Assembly (NCBI RefSeq): GCF_902497895.1
Contig: NZ_CABVHQ010000016.1
Location: 36,279-100,278 of the forward strand
Reading direction: 5' to 3'
Source of the DNA: Pseudomonas fluorescens
Lineage (GTDB): Bacteria > Pseudomonadota > Gammaproteobacteria > Pseudomonadales > Pseudomonadaceae
DNA: 64,000 bases
The notes under the pieces: model-generated
Databases searched by the model: none
What the model was told of the DNA's origin: nothing
The model's input: the letters and a program-made list of their open reading frames with translations, nothing else
Position numbers and translations under genes: made by a program
Shown here: piece after piece, positions 1 to 7,488 of the stretch
Numbering within the stretch: position 1 is the stretch's first letter
Layout: the number at the start of each line of letters is the position of its first letter

Positions 1-60
1 GAACTCCGTGTAAACCCGGTACTGACCCTGTATATCCAGCACAGCGATTTCTGGCCTCAT
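1..60 (-). CDS. phaG: phaG, 3-hydroxyacyl-ACP thioesterase/transacylase (5' end only, cut by window edge)
   Basis: Only the first 20 codons lie inside the window, reading leftwards from an ATG at 60. They translate to MRPEIAVLDIQ followed by GQYRVYTEF, which I recognise from memory as the start of P. putida PhaG. That cytoplasmic alpha/beta-hydrolase-fold enzyme links fatty-acid synthesis to medium-chain-length polyhydroxyalkanoate by releasing or transferring (R)-3-hydroxyacyl groups from ACP. An AGGAGT ribosome site lies about 7 bases upstream of the ATG. The gene reads in the same direction as rsuA but 323 bp away, so it probably has its own promoter. The catalytic part is outside the window and cannot be checked. 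Confidence 0.8.
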   Translation of the reverse strand, partial: MRPEIAVLDIQGQYRVYTEF

Positions 61-383
61 GTCGTAAGACTCCTGGCAAGCGGGTATGCGCGCAATGAGA
101 TTGCACGAGCTTTATGACAGGTAGGCATACGCCTGGAATTTAGAGGCCCATGTCGATCCGTTACAGCCTGGTCGACGGGTATTGTTATTGGCGGGCAGTC
201 TGTCGGTGGGTGGAGCCTTGGGAACTCTCTGCCGACAAAAAGTTTCTTGCAAGTATGTGGGTGACTCATCGGTCACAATTCGGCCGACGGCTTGATTCAA
301 GCAGGGTGCAACTCATCCTGCAAGTGCCGTTGGTGAGTTGATCGGCAACTTTCTGCTGAATGGTAGTGACCTGGCAGCGGGTT
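61..383 (-). promoter_or_regulatory. phaG upstream region with a candidate AlgU-type promoter
   Basis: This 323-bp gene-free stretch separates rsuA from phaG. On the minus strand, bases 245 to 219 read AAACTT, 16 bases, then TCCCA. This differs by one base from the AlgU/RpoE -35 consensus GAACTT and keeps the usual spacing to a TC-type -10. It would give a leader of about 150 nt before phaG. No convincing ORF was seen. The promoter call rests on motif resemblance alone. Confidence 0.3.
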
Positions 384-1076
384 TTAGATGTGCTGGATTT
401 CTTCGGCCGTCAGCGGGCGGTATTCGCCGGGGGCGAGGGCGGCGTCGAGCACCAGCGGCCCCATGCGTTCGCGATGCAGGCGCAGGACCTTATTGTTGAA
501 GTGGCCGAACATCCGTTTCACCTGATGATAGCGGCCCTCGACGATGCTCAGGCGCGCGGATTTTGCCCCCAGTACGAGCAGCTCGGCCGGCTGGGTGGTG
601 AGGTCTTCGAATGCAAAGTACAGGCCTTGGGCGAAAGTTTGCGCGTATTCGGGACCGATCTGCTGTTCGGTTTCGACGTAGTAGATCTTTGCCAGTTTGG
701 TCTGCGGCTGGGTCAGGCGCCGCGACCAGCTGCCGTCGTTGGTGATCAGCATCAGGCCGGTAGTATTGAAGTCCAGCCGCCCGGCGATGTGCAGGTCGTG
801 CTTGTCGGGTTCATCCATCAGGTCGAGCACGGTCGGGTGTTGCGGATCGCGGGTGGCGCTGACGCAGCCCGGTGGCTTGTGCAGCATGAAGTAGCGCGGC
901 GGCTTGCCGGCCTGCAGCACTTCATCGTCATACTCCACGCGGCTGAACTCGCGCACCTCGAAGTGCGGGTCGCTGACGACCTGGCCGTCGACCTTGATCC
1001 GCCGTTCCACCAGCAGCAAGCGCACTTGTTTGCGGTTGAAGCGGGGCAGGTTGCTGAGGAAACGGTCAACGCGCAT
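384..1076 (-). CDS. rsuA: RsuA/RluB-family pseudouridine synthase
   Basis: The 230-residue protein has an N-terminal S4-type RNA-binding region (about residues 1-60) followed by the pseudouridine synthase core. The signature GRLDFNTTGL lies at residues 99-108 and contains the catalytic Asp102. Length and layout fit RsuA, which isomerises a single uridine in 16S rRNA; RluB/RluE-type 23S enzymes share the motif, so substrate is inferred. It is the last gene of a minus-strand run with the Cys-rich protein (34-bp gap) and the diguanylate cyclase. The ATG at 1076 starts directly at the S4 domain. Confidence 0.85.
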   Translation of the reverse strand: MRVDRFLSNLPRFNRKQVRLLLVERRIKVDGQVVSDPHFEVREFSRVEYDDEVLQAGKPPRYFMLHKPPGCVSATRDPQHPTVLDLMDEPDKHDLHIAGRLDFNTTGLMLITNDGSWSRRLTQPQTKLAKIYYVETEQQIGPEYAQTFAQGLYFAFEDLTTQPAELLVLGAKSARLSIVEGRYHQVKRMFGHFNNKVLRLHRERMGPLVLDAALAPGEYRPLTAEEIQHI

Positions 1077-1109
1077 GACTATCGGCAGATCGGAAAAGGG
1101 CCGTGCATC

Positions 1110-1328
1110 TTACGCGATTGACCAGGCGCCTGCTTGCAACTGCACCTCGACCTGGGCGCAGCCCGGGCATAGGCAGGACTTGTCGCGCAGTTCGGCGGGC
1201 AGCGCCTGGAGCACCGCCGGGTCGATGCTGACGGCGTAGCACCAGCAGGCCTGGTCGGCGGTTCGCGGATCGGCCAGGCTGCAGTCGTTGCGGGCGCCGC
1301 AGGCTGGGCAAAGGTCAGGTTTGTTCAT
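1110..1328 (-). CDS. Small cysteine-rich CWC-family protein
   Basis: This 72-residue protein has a CPACG motif near the N-terminus, a central CWC and a C-terminal CLCPGC, the spacing of the Pseudomonas 'cysteine-rich CWC' family (probably a small zinc-binding protein; function unknown). The longer open frame running up to 1532 is only a read-back into the upstream gene. The ATG at 1328 begins the conserved part. Its start overlaps the end of the diguanylate cyclase gene by 14 bp, so the two are probably translationally coupled. rsuA follows 33 bp later. Confidence 0.75.
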   Translation of the reverse strand: MNKPDLCPACGARNDCSLADPRTADQACWCYAVSIDPAVLQALPAELRDKSCLCPGCAQVEVQLQAGAWSIA

Positions 1329-2808
1329 AAATGAAGTGGGGCGTTTCCACGCAGGTTCGGTTACGGCCAGATTGTTTTGCACGGTACATTGCCTGGTCGG
1401 CACGCGATAGCAGGTTGTGCAGGGTGTCATCGGCTTGCAGGGTGGTGAGGCCGATGCTGACGGTGACCTGCAGCGATTGCCCCTCGTAGGTATAACGCTG
1501 TTGCTCGATCTGTCGACGGATCTTCTCGGCAATCATCAGGCCTTTGCTGCTGTCGGTGTCCTTGAGCAGCACGATGAATTCTTCTCCGCCCCAGCGGCAG
1601 ACGATATCGGACTGGCGCAGGCAGCTTTCCAGGTCGCGGGCGAAACCGGTCAGCACCAGATCACCGGCAAGGTGGCCGTAGGTGTCGTTCAAGCGCTTGA
1701 AATGGTCCAGGTCCAGCAGCAACGCGGTCAGTGGTTTCGGTTCGCGCTGGGCTTCGTGCATGGCCTGGATCGCCAGCAGGTCGAAGCCGCGGCGGTTCGG
1801 CAGGTCGGTGAGGCTGTCGAGGGTGGCATAAGCTTCCAGTTTGCGCTGGTAGCGATTGACCACGCGGTTGAGCAGGGCCAGTACGGCCAGCGTGACGACC
1901 AGACAGATCAGCAGGTTGAGGTACAGCGACTGGCGAATCTCGCTCAGCGCACTGTCTTCGCGTTTGTCGACAAACAGGTACCAGTTCAGCTCGGGGATGA
2001 ATCGCACGTTGAGAAAGTGTCCCTGGCCCTGGGCCGAATACTCATAGCTGCCGCTGTGGGGTTTGGGCAATTTGCTCAGCAGGTCTTTCATGCTGTCGAG
2101 TTCGCTGAGGGACTGGCCGACCCGCGCGCCTTGCGGTCCACTCTCGGCACCGGTGAGGACGATGCGCCCGACAGTGTCGACGAAGTACACGCTGCGCTGG
2201 TAACGCTGCTGGTACTTGTCAATCAGTTTGATCACCGCGTCGACGGTCAGGCCGACACCGGCGGTGCCGATGAACTGGTCCTTGTAGTCGTAGACTTTAT
2301 AGTTGATGAAGAAGGTCAGGCTGTCGTGGTTGGCCAGGTCCGGATCGACGTTGATCTCATATGGCTCGGTCATGTCGCGCACGCGGAAGTACCAGATGTC
2401 ACGGGGTTCGTCGGCGCTGACTTTCTTCAGCACACCCTTGGCGTGGTAGTAGGTCAGGCTGCTGTTGGAGACGAAGAATGCGGTGTAGGCGTTGTAGTGG
2501 GTCATGACCTCGTTGAGGTAACGGGTCATTTGCTCGGGGTCGCGTTCGCCGGCTACGACCCAATCGCGCATGAAGGTGTCGCGGGCCATCATCGAGGAAA
2601 TCAGGATCGGTCGGACCAGGTCTTTCTGGATCTCCGAGTAGACCGTGTCGGAAGTCAGCGGTAGCTCGGTATTGACGATGCTGTCGCGAATCGATGCCCT
2701 CGAGGCGTAGTAGCTGAGCAAGGAGGTGGCGAGGAAGCCACAGCCCAGCAACGCGATCAGCGTGAGCACCAGCGAGCGTTGCGAATACAGGGCGGAGCGA
2801 AGCAGCAT
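1315..2808 (-). CDS. Membrane diguanylate cyclase with periplasmic dCache-like sensor
   Basis: From the ATG at 2808 the product is 497 residues: a transmembrane helix (about 13-33), a large periplasmic sensor region of dCache type (about 35-290), a second helix (about 295-314) and a C-terminal GGDEF domain. The active loop is GGEEF (407-411). An RQSD inhibitory I-site sits five residues upstream (398-401), so c-di-GMP synthesis should be feedback-inhibited. A longer frame exists to 2853, but it begins with GTG and adds residues before the first helix, so 2808 is preferred. It heads an operon with the CWC protein and rsuA. The signal sensed is unknown. Confidence 0.85.
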   Translation of the reverse strand: MLLRSALYSQRSLVLTLIALLGCGFLATSLLSYYASRASIRDSIVNTELPLTSDTVYSEIQKDLVRPILISSMMARDTFMRDWVVAGERDPEQMTRYLNEVMTHYNAYTAFFVSNSSLTYYHAKGVLKKVSADEPRDIWYFRVRDMTEPYEINVDPDLANHDSLTFFINYKVYDYKDQFIGTAGVGLTVDAVIKLIDKYQQRYQRSVYFVDTVGRIVLTGAESGPQGARVGQSLSELDSMKDLLSKLPKPHSGSYEYSAQGQGHFLNVRFIPELNWYLFVDKREDSALSEIRQSLYLNLLICLVVTLAVLALLNRVVNRYQRKLEAYATLDSLTDLPNRRGFDLLAIQAMHEAQREPKPLTALLLDLDHFKRLNDTYGHLAGDLVLTGFARDLESCLRQSDIVCRWGGEEFIVLLKDTDSSKGLMIAEKIRRQIEQQRYTYEGQSLQVTVSIGLTTLQADDTLHNLLSRADQAMYRAKQSGRNRTCVETPHFIYEQT

Positions 2809-3225
2809 AGCGATTCCGTTGGCAGAGACCGGGTGCAGGCATTCTAATGGCACGGGCCGGAAATAACTGCTTCATTTGCAGGGGTATTCGGACGGATACC
2901 GGTCGGAATCTCTATTGACCGCAAGGCCGTCTTCACGCCCTGAGCCTCTCCGTCAACAAGGTTTGCGCAAAACCTTGTGGAAGCGGCGGTACGGCGATCC
3001 GACTTGCCCGTCTTTTTTGCCTAGTGATAGTGCGTTCTTGCACCGCAATGGAATACGGTCTGAAAAGGCGGTTTGTTATTTTCTGATGCTTTTATCAGAT
3101 AAGGCCTACAGGCTTTCATGTTGTGAAATATCCACCACCAGATAACCTCAGTAAGTGCCCGTTTTAACGTTGTCTGTGAGGCAAGCAGTGAGGCGGACTT
3201 ATTAAATAATTTTGAGGTGCTGTTT
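2809..3225. other. Intergenic region with a short inverted repeat
   Basis: This 417-bp divergent intergenic space lies between the diguanylate cyclase and the first secreted paralogue. It holds an 8-bp inverted repeat (CAAGGTTT, five bases, AAACCTTG) near 2957-2977 and an AT-rich stretch with possible promoters towards 3225. I see no convincing gene; a short plus-strand frame at 2876-3145 has no recognisable features. Confidence 0.4.
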
Positions 3226-3669
3226 ATGATGTTTAAAATTATCGCCGCTGTTTTACCTTTGGCTTTTTCTGCCAGTTCATGGGCAGTAAATTTCGAAAGT
3301 TGCCCGGGCCCACGCGATATCCAGGGGGTTAACGGCATTTACACGGCTCCGACCGCCAGCGGCAAAGGCGAATGGCTTGGCGTCATGAGTCGCGGGCCCG
3401 CGTCGGCCATCAGCTCGTTCGAGAGCGGTGTATTTTATCCCAGTGGCAACCAGAGCGGGAAAGTTGGAACTGTGGGCTATTGTGAATATAAAACCCAAGA
3501 CGGTGTATCAATGAATATGCGTTATCGCCCGGGCGAAACTCCGGACGTCGCGGTTAAACTCAGGAATGCCAAGAACTGGAAAGAAATAACGACCGAGTTG
3601 GGTCTTGTATTGTATGAATGCACGAACAAGGCCCCAGGCGTTTGTGCTTTTTCTGAAGTGGAAGGATGA
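3226..3669 (+). CDS. Small secreted four-cysteine protein, copy A (unknown function)
   Basis: The 147-residue product has a signal peptide ending about SSWA (residues 17-20) and a mature domain with four Cys, in ESCPG, GYCEY, YECTN and GVCAF contexts. That suggests two periplasmic or extracellular disulfides. It shares with its neighbour at 3745 the motif GIYTAPT, a following G-x-W-x-G, and all four Cys positions, so the two are paralogues. I am not certain of the family; it resembles small exported Pseudomonas proteins carrying DUF3757. The ATG at 3226 is chosen because GAGG lies 8 bases upstream; a GTG at 3217 would overlap that site. Confidence 0.7.
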   Translation: MMFKIIAAVLPLAFSASSWAVNFESCPGPRDIQGVNGIYTAPTASGKGEWLGVMSRGPASAISSFESGVFYPSGNQSGKVGTVGYCEYKTQDGVSMNMRYRPGETPDVAVKLRNAKNWKEITTELGLVLYECTNKAPGVCAFSEVEG

Positions 3670-3697
3670 CGAAAGAGAGTCACCAGCAGAGGAAGAG

Positions 3698-3726
3698 CGG
3701 CGAGTTCTTCCTCGCCGTGATTTTTT
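3698..3726 (+). terminator. Rho-independent terminator between the two secreted paralogues
   Basis: A perfect 7-bp stem (CGGCGAG / CTCGCCG) with loop TTCTTC is followed by TGA and six T residues. It lies 29 bp after the stop of copy A and about 19 bp before the start of copy B, so copy B is either attenuated or separately expressed. Confidence 0.75.
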
Positions 3727-3744
3727 GATGAGAGGGAACTCTTG

Positions 3745-4182
3745 ATGCTCAGATTTGTGTTTTATCCGTTGTTTTTCGCGCTGCCGGTAAGTGGTTGGGC
3801 GCTGGATATTGATCACTGTCCAACACCAGAAAGAATCAAAAATAAACAGGGCATATACACCGCTCCAACAGTAAGTCACCAAGGACAATGGATCGGTGCG
3901 CTGTCTTCGGATGCCCCTGCAGCCACAACGCGGTTCATCAGGGCGGTCTATTTTTCGAACCCGACCGAGGGTATGGAGAGGGGAATACTGCGTCGATGCA
4001 TGTACCGCACAGCGTCCAATGAAATAGTCGACCTGAATTTCCGTGCCAACGAAGATCTTCAGCTCTCGGTGCGTCTGCTGGATCGAGAGAACTGGAAGAA
4101 AAGAAAGTCACCTACCGGGTTACACATGTACGTATGCACCAGCAAAGAAGAAGGTGGTTGTGTGTTTTCGGTTCTTGAGTGA
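3745..4182 (+). CDS. Small secreted four-cysteine protein, copy B (paralogue of 3226 gene)
   Basis: The 145-residue protein begins with a signal peptide ending near SGWA and keeps the landmarks of copy A: HCPTP, GIYTAPT, a G-x-W-x-G about seven residues later, RRCMY, YVCTS and GGCVF. The four Cys align one-to-one with copy A, but other positions are diverged, so this is an old tandem duplication. The ATG at 3745 follows an AGAGGGAA ribosome site; an in-frame TTG precedes it by one codon. Function is unknown. Confidence 0.65.
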   Translation: MLRFVFYPLFFALPVSGWALDIDHCPTPERIKNKQGIYTAPTVSHQGQWIGALSSDAPAATTRFIRAVYFSNPTEGMERGILRRCMYRTASNEIVDLNFRANEDLQLSVRLLDRENWKKRKSPTGLHMYVCTSKEEGGCVFSVLE

Positions 4183-4188
4183 CGGGTG

Positions 4189-4429
4189 TCGCCACGGGTC
4201 AGAAGATTTGCATTCAGGCCGTCGGCGCTTCAAATCCGTGGACTGTATTGGCTGACGCCGACCAGCTTCCTGGTGCTCGAATCACGCGGTGCCTCCCTTT
4301 GAAGGACGCGCCGTTTCTTATGCCCGGGATTCGGCCATCGGAGAAGCTGTCTCGGGCCACTTGTATCAACGTATTGCGGAGGCGCACCAGATCCCGATTC
4401 TGCTGTCAGATGTTTCGACAGCCGGCTAA
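4189..4429 (+). pseudogene. Possible decayed coding remnant with one frameshift
   Basis: An open frame from 4189 runs to a TGA at 4300. Switching to the +1 frame at 4298 gives an uninterrupted continuation to a TAA at 4427. The joined product of about 80 residues reads like protein (for example GLYWLTPTSFLVLESRGAS, then YARDSAIGEAVSGHLYQRI) and lacks a start. This could be the C-terminal tail of a gene whose 5' part was lost. I do not recognise the family, and chance reading cannot be excluded in GC-rich DNA. Confidence 0.25.
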
Positions 4430-4490
4430 TTGTTGACTGTCGCCGCCCAGCGTCGCTGGTGTGTGCTCATTCGCGGTCCAGGAGGCCGCC

Positions 4491-4931
4491 ATGTATCGAC
4501 GACTTCTTCTGATTGTTGTACTGGGTTTGTCTCTTTCGGCGTGTGCGCCCTACGATGGAGGATCGAGCTACTACCGTTCTGATGTCTATACCTCGCCGTC
4601 TCCGTATTACAATGGTGGCGGGTCTTACTACCAGGACCGGAGCCGCTATTATGCTCCGCCAGCGCGATACTACTCGGCGCCCCGGCATTACCAGCCTTCT
4701 CCCAGGTATTACCAGTCGTCTCCACGCCATTACCAGTCTTCACGGCACTATCAGTCTCCACGGCATTACCAGCAGGCTCCACGCTCGGTACACCGGTCTC
4801 ATCCGAACCGAGGCTGGGATTCCCATCACCGCCAGAGCGACAACCGCCGTGGCGATCGCCACAATCGAGGTGAGCGCAACGGACGCGGCGATCATGGCGA
4901 CAGAAGTAACAGGGGAAGCCATAACCGCTAA
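4491..4931 (+). CDS. Tyr/His-rich repeat lipoprotein
   Basis: The 146-residue product has a lipoprotein signal with lipobox LSAC (Cys about residue 18) and a perfect AGGAGG ribosome site at 4480-4485. The mature part is low complexity: Tyr/Ser-rich, then about six imperfect repeats of the type RHYQ/RYYQ with Ser/Pro linkers (about residues 65-100), then an Arg/Asn/Gly/His-rich basic tail. No domain is recognisable. The repeats and lipid anchor suggest a disordered envelope protein, but that is inference. A strong terminator follows 12 bp after the stop. Confidence 0.7.
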   Translation: MYRRLLLIVVLGLSLSACAPYDGGSSYYRSDVYTSPSPYYNGGGSYYQDRSRYYAPPARYYSAPRHYQPSPRYYQSSPRHYQSSRHYQSPRHYQQAPRSVHRSHPNRGWDSHHRQSDNRRGDRHNRGERNGRGDHGDRSNRGSHNR

Positions 4932-4942
4932 GCCTTCCAACG

Positions 4943-4972
4943 AAAAGCGGCGCATCACGCGCCGCTTTTTTA
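4943..4972 (+). terminator. Rho-independent terminator after the repeat lipoprotein
   Basis: AGCGGCGC and GCGCCGCT form an 8-bp stem around the loop ATCAC, flanked by A and T runs that extend the stem. The hairpin and its flank recur almost identically at 6213-6242. Confidence 0.9.
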
Positions 4973-5287
4973 TGCCCGCAAGTTTAATAGTCGGATAAAA
5001 GCTATTGCGCACAAGGTTTTTTCAATAGTAGGAAATCGCTAGAGAATGGTGGGCGGCTGTTACCAAAAACGAGAGGATTGTGTTGTATTTATTGATGAAA
5101 TTGCACTGATATCATCGTGCGAGTCCGCATTATCTATCAAGAATATGTTCAACGGATAAGGCATGTGACCTGTAAAATATGACAGTAGACAAGCAGTCAT
5201 TTTTCCGTGAATCTGCATGCGAGGATGGTGTGAAAGTAGTGGGTCGAACGAAAGTCGAGTGCATGTAATGAGTGTGGAGCAGCCGCC
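4973..5287 (+). other. AT-rich leader upstream of the MscS gene
   Basis: This 315-bp stretch is lower in GC than its surroundings and carries no convincing ORF. It probably contains the promoter of the mechanosensitive channel gene, but no single -35/-10 pair stands out enough to call. Confidence 0.35.
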
Positions 5288-6193
5288 ATGGATGAGATCA
5301 GTAATGTAGCGAATGCCAGTGTCGATAAAATGGGCGCTTTTGCCAACATGGTGGTCGAATACGGATATGCTTTTGGTCTCAAGATTATTTCCGCCGTCGT
5401 GTTCTGGATTGTGGGGCGGTGGATAATAAATTTAGTGGTCGAGTTTGTGCGCCAGTCCATGACGCGGCAGAAACTGGACCCTACGGTCCTGCGCTATGTC
5501 GGGTCTTTTGTGACCGTGACTTTGAATATTATTTTAGTCATTGCCATTCTGGGTTATTGCGGCATTGAAACCACCAGCTTTGCGGCGATACTGGCGGCAG
5601 TTGGCTTGGCTATCGGGATGGCGTGGTCGGGTTTGCTGGCGAATCTGGCGGCTGGCGGCTTCATTATTGTGCTGCGCCCGTTCAAGGTGGGAGACGAGAT
5701 CAGTGCGGGCGGCGTCATTGGTACGGTAGCTGAGATCGGACTTTTCGCGACCACCATTATTACGGCAGATAATGTCGTGACGTTGGTCGGCAATAATAAA
5801 GTTTTTTCCGACAACATTCAGAATTTTTCCAGCAATTCTTTTCGTCGCGTTGAATTGAACGTTGCGCTGCCTATCGAGCAGGATGATCAACTTGTTATTG
5901 CTTTGCTCAGGCGACGGTTAAGTGCAGTGCCTGATGTGTTGGTTGAACCGGGTATTGATATCAGGGTCTCCGAGATTACCGCAGATATATTAATGTTGGT
6001 GGTACGCTCATATTGTCATAATGACCATTATTGGTCGGTTTATTTTGCCGCGAACGAAGTTATTCGGGATGTGCTGAAAAATAGGGCTGGCGGCGAGCCT
6101 CTGATTGAAGGAAAGTTGAGTGACGGGGTGGTTATTGCGGATGCTGCAACTAATAGGGACGGCCGCGAACTGAGGTCAGACAGGACGCCATAA
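5288..6193 (+). CDS. mscS: MscS-family small-conductance mechanosensitive channel
   Basis: The 301-residue inner-membrane protein has three predicted helices (about 28-52, 72-91 and 96-124). The third is Gly/Ala rich (AAVGLAIGMAWSG) as expected for the MscS pore, and is followed by the beta-domain signature LRPFKVGDEI (129-138) and a C-terminal cytoplasmic domain. Members release solutes on hypo-osmotic shock. GGAG lies about 7 bases before the ATG. It stands alone, closed by a terminator. Confidence 0.85.
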   Translation: MDEISNVANASVDKMGAFANMVVEYGYAFGLKIISAVVFWIVGRWIINLVVEFVRQSMTRQKLDPTVLRYVGSFVTVTLNIILVIAILGYCGIETTSFAAILAAVGLAIGMAWSGLLANLAAGGFIIVLRPFKVGDEISAGGVIGTVAEIGLFATTIITADNVVTLVGNNKVFSDNIQNFSSNSFRRVELNVALPIEQDDQLVIALLRRRLSAVPDVLVEPGIDIRVSEITADILMLVVRSYCHNDHYWSVYFAANEVIRDVLKNRAGGEPLIEGKLSDGVVIADAATNRDGRELRSDRTP

Positions 6194-6212
6194 CCGCTAA
6201 GCCTACCCATGA

Positions 6213-6242
6213 AAAAGCGGCGCATCACGCGCCGCTTTTTCA
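6213..6242 (+). terminator. Rho-independent terminator after mscS
   Basis: The same hairpin as at 4943 (AGCGGCGC-ATCAC-GCGCCGCT) is flanked by five A and five T residues. It lies between convergent mscS and the hydrolase gene at 6246 and could work in both directions. Confidence 0.9.
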
Positions 6243-6245
6243 TGT

Positions 6246-7358
6246 TCAGTAGTCGGACAAATCTGCCAGCGGATGCCGGCCTTCCCACACCTTGTGGAAA
6301 TGCGCCTCGATCACCGCATCCGGGATCGTATTGATATCCGGCCAATGCCAATGGGGCTTCTGATCCTTGTCGATCAGTCGGGCGCGCACCCCTTCGCTGA
6401 ACTCCGGATGGCGGCAGCAATTCAGGCTCATGGTGTATTCCATCTGAAATACTTCGGCCAGGGACAAATGTCGGGCGCGGATAATTTGCTCCCAGACCAG
6501 ATGCGCGGTCAGCGGGCAACCCCCGATCAGAGTCTTGGCCGCCCGGCTGAACAGCAGGTCGTTGTGATCGCGCAGCAGGCTGATGGCGCGCCAGGCGCAG
6601 CGCACATCACTGACATCCAGCAGCTCGTCGATCTGCGGGCGCCGCGGCAACCATTGCGGCTCGGGCAGCTGCCCGATGGCCTCCTGCTGCAGCGCCTTGA
6701 GCAGGCTGTTGAGTTGCATGGCGGTCTGTTCCTGCCAGTTCAATTGCAGCAGGCCTTCGATCAGTTCTTCCTGCTGTTCATCCAGCAGAAAACGGTCGGC
6801 CAGATCCAGATCGATCGCATCCCGACCATTCATATGGGCCCCGGTCAGACCGAGGAACAATCCGAGCTTGCCCGGCAGACGCGAAAGGAACCAACTGGCG
6901 CCAACATCCGGGTACAGGCCTATGCTGATTTCTGGCATGGCCAGGCGGCTGCTCGGCGTGACAATGCGGATACTGGCACCCTGCAACAAGCCCATGCCGC
7001 CGCCAAGCACGTAGCCATGCCCCCAGCAGATCAATGGTTTGGGATAGGTGTGCAGGCTGTAGTCGAGGCGGTATTCCGCCGCAAAAAAATGTCCGGCCAA
7101 GGGTGGGACTTCACCGGGATGAGCACGGCAGGCTTCAACCAGGCTGCGGACCTCGCCGCCTGCGCAAAACGCTTTGGCGCCATTGCCGCGTAACAGTACG
7201 CAAACGATCTCCGGGTCTTTTGCCCAGGCGTTCAGACGCTCGCTCAAGACATGGATCATCGGCAAGGAAAGGGCGTTCAGGGACTTTTCGGCATCCAGGC
7301 TGGCGATGCCGATTCGCGCGCCGTCGGTACCGGTCAGTTCTTCGAAGTGCAGATTCAT
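6246..7358 (-). CDS. 3-hydroxyisobutyryl-CoA hydrolase-like enoyl-CoA hydratase family protein
   Basis: The 370-residue protein has a crotonase fold with AFCAGG (63-68) and GGGMG (119-123) forming the oxyanion hole. It also has MPEISIGLYPDVG with Glu143 and Asp151, the acidic pair typical of 3-hydroxyisobutyryl-CoA hydrolases rather than hydratases. Length also fits that hydrolase subfamily. It would act in cytosolic valine catabolism, although no other valine-degradation gene is nearby, so the substrate is inferred. GAGG lies 6 bases before the ATG. Confidence 0.75.
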   Translation of the reverse strand: MNLHFEELTGTDGARIGIASLDAEKSLNALSLPMIHVLSERLNAWAKDPEIVCVLLRGNGAKAFCAGGEVRSLVEACRAHPGEVPPLAGHFFAAEYRLDYSLHTYPKPLICWGHGYVLGGGMGLLQGASIRIVTPSSRLAMPEISIGLYPDVGASWFLSRLPGKLGLFLGLTGAHMNGRDAIDLDLADRFLLDEQQEELIEGLLQLNWQEQTAMQLNSLLKALQQEAIGQLPEPQWLPRRPQIDELLDVSDVRCAWRAISLLRDHNDLLFSRAAKTLIGGCPLTAHLVWEQIIRARHLSLAEVFQMEYTMSLNCCRHPEFSEGVRARLIDKDQKPHWHWPDINTIPDAVIEAHFHKVWEGRHPLADLSDY

Positions 7359-7488
7359 CGTGACCTCGATTTGGAATTTAAGCGTTCAGTATGATCGCAA
7401 TGTGGGAAAGTGCCGGTTCTGCGTCAGATCAATTGACAAGCGTGGCGGGCTTTCTTAGGGTGCGCCCATTGTTTTTTTGGACCTTGTA

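Noticed and set aside
1417..2664. Long plus-strand open frame (415 codons) opposite the diguanylate cyclase
   Set aside because: It is an antisense shadow of a GGDEF gene with clear domains; its translation is Val/Gln/Gly-rich with no motif.
2876..3145. 89-codon plus-strand frame in the intergenic region
   Set aside because: No ribosome site, no recognisable motif, and composition unlike neighbouring genes.
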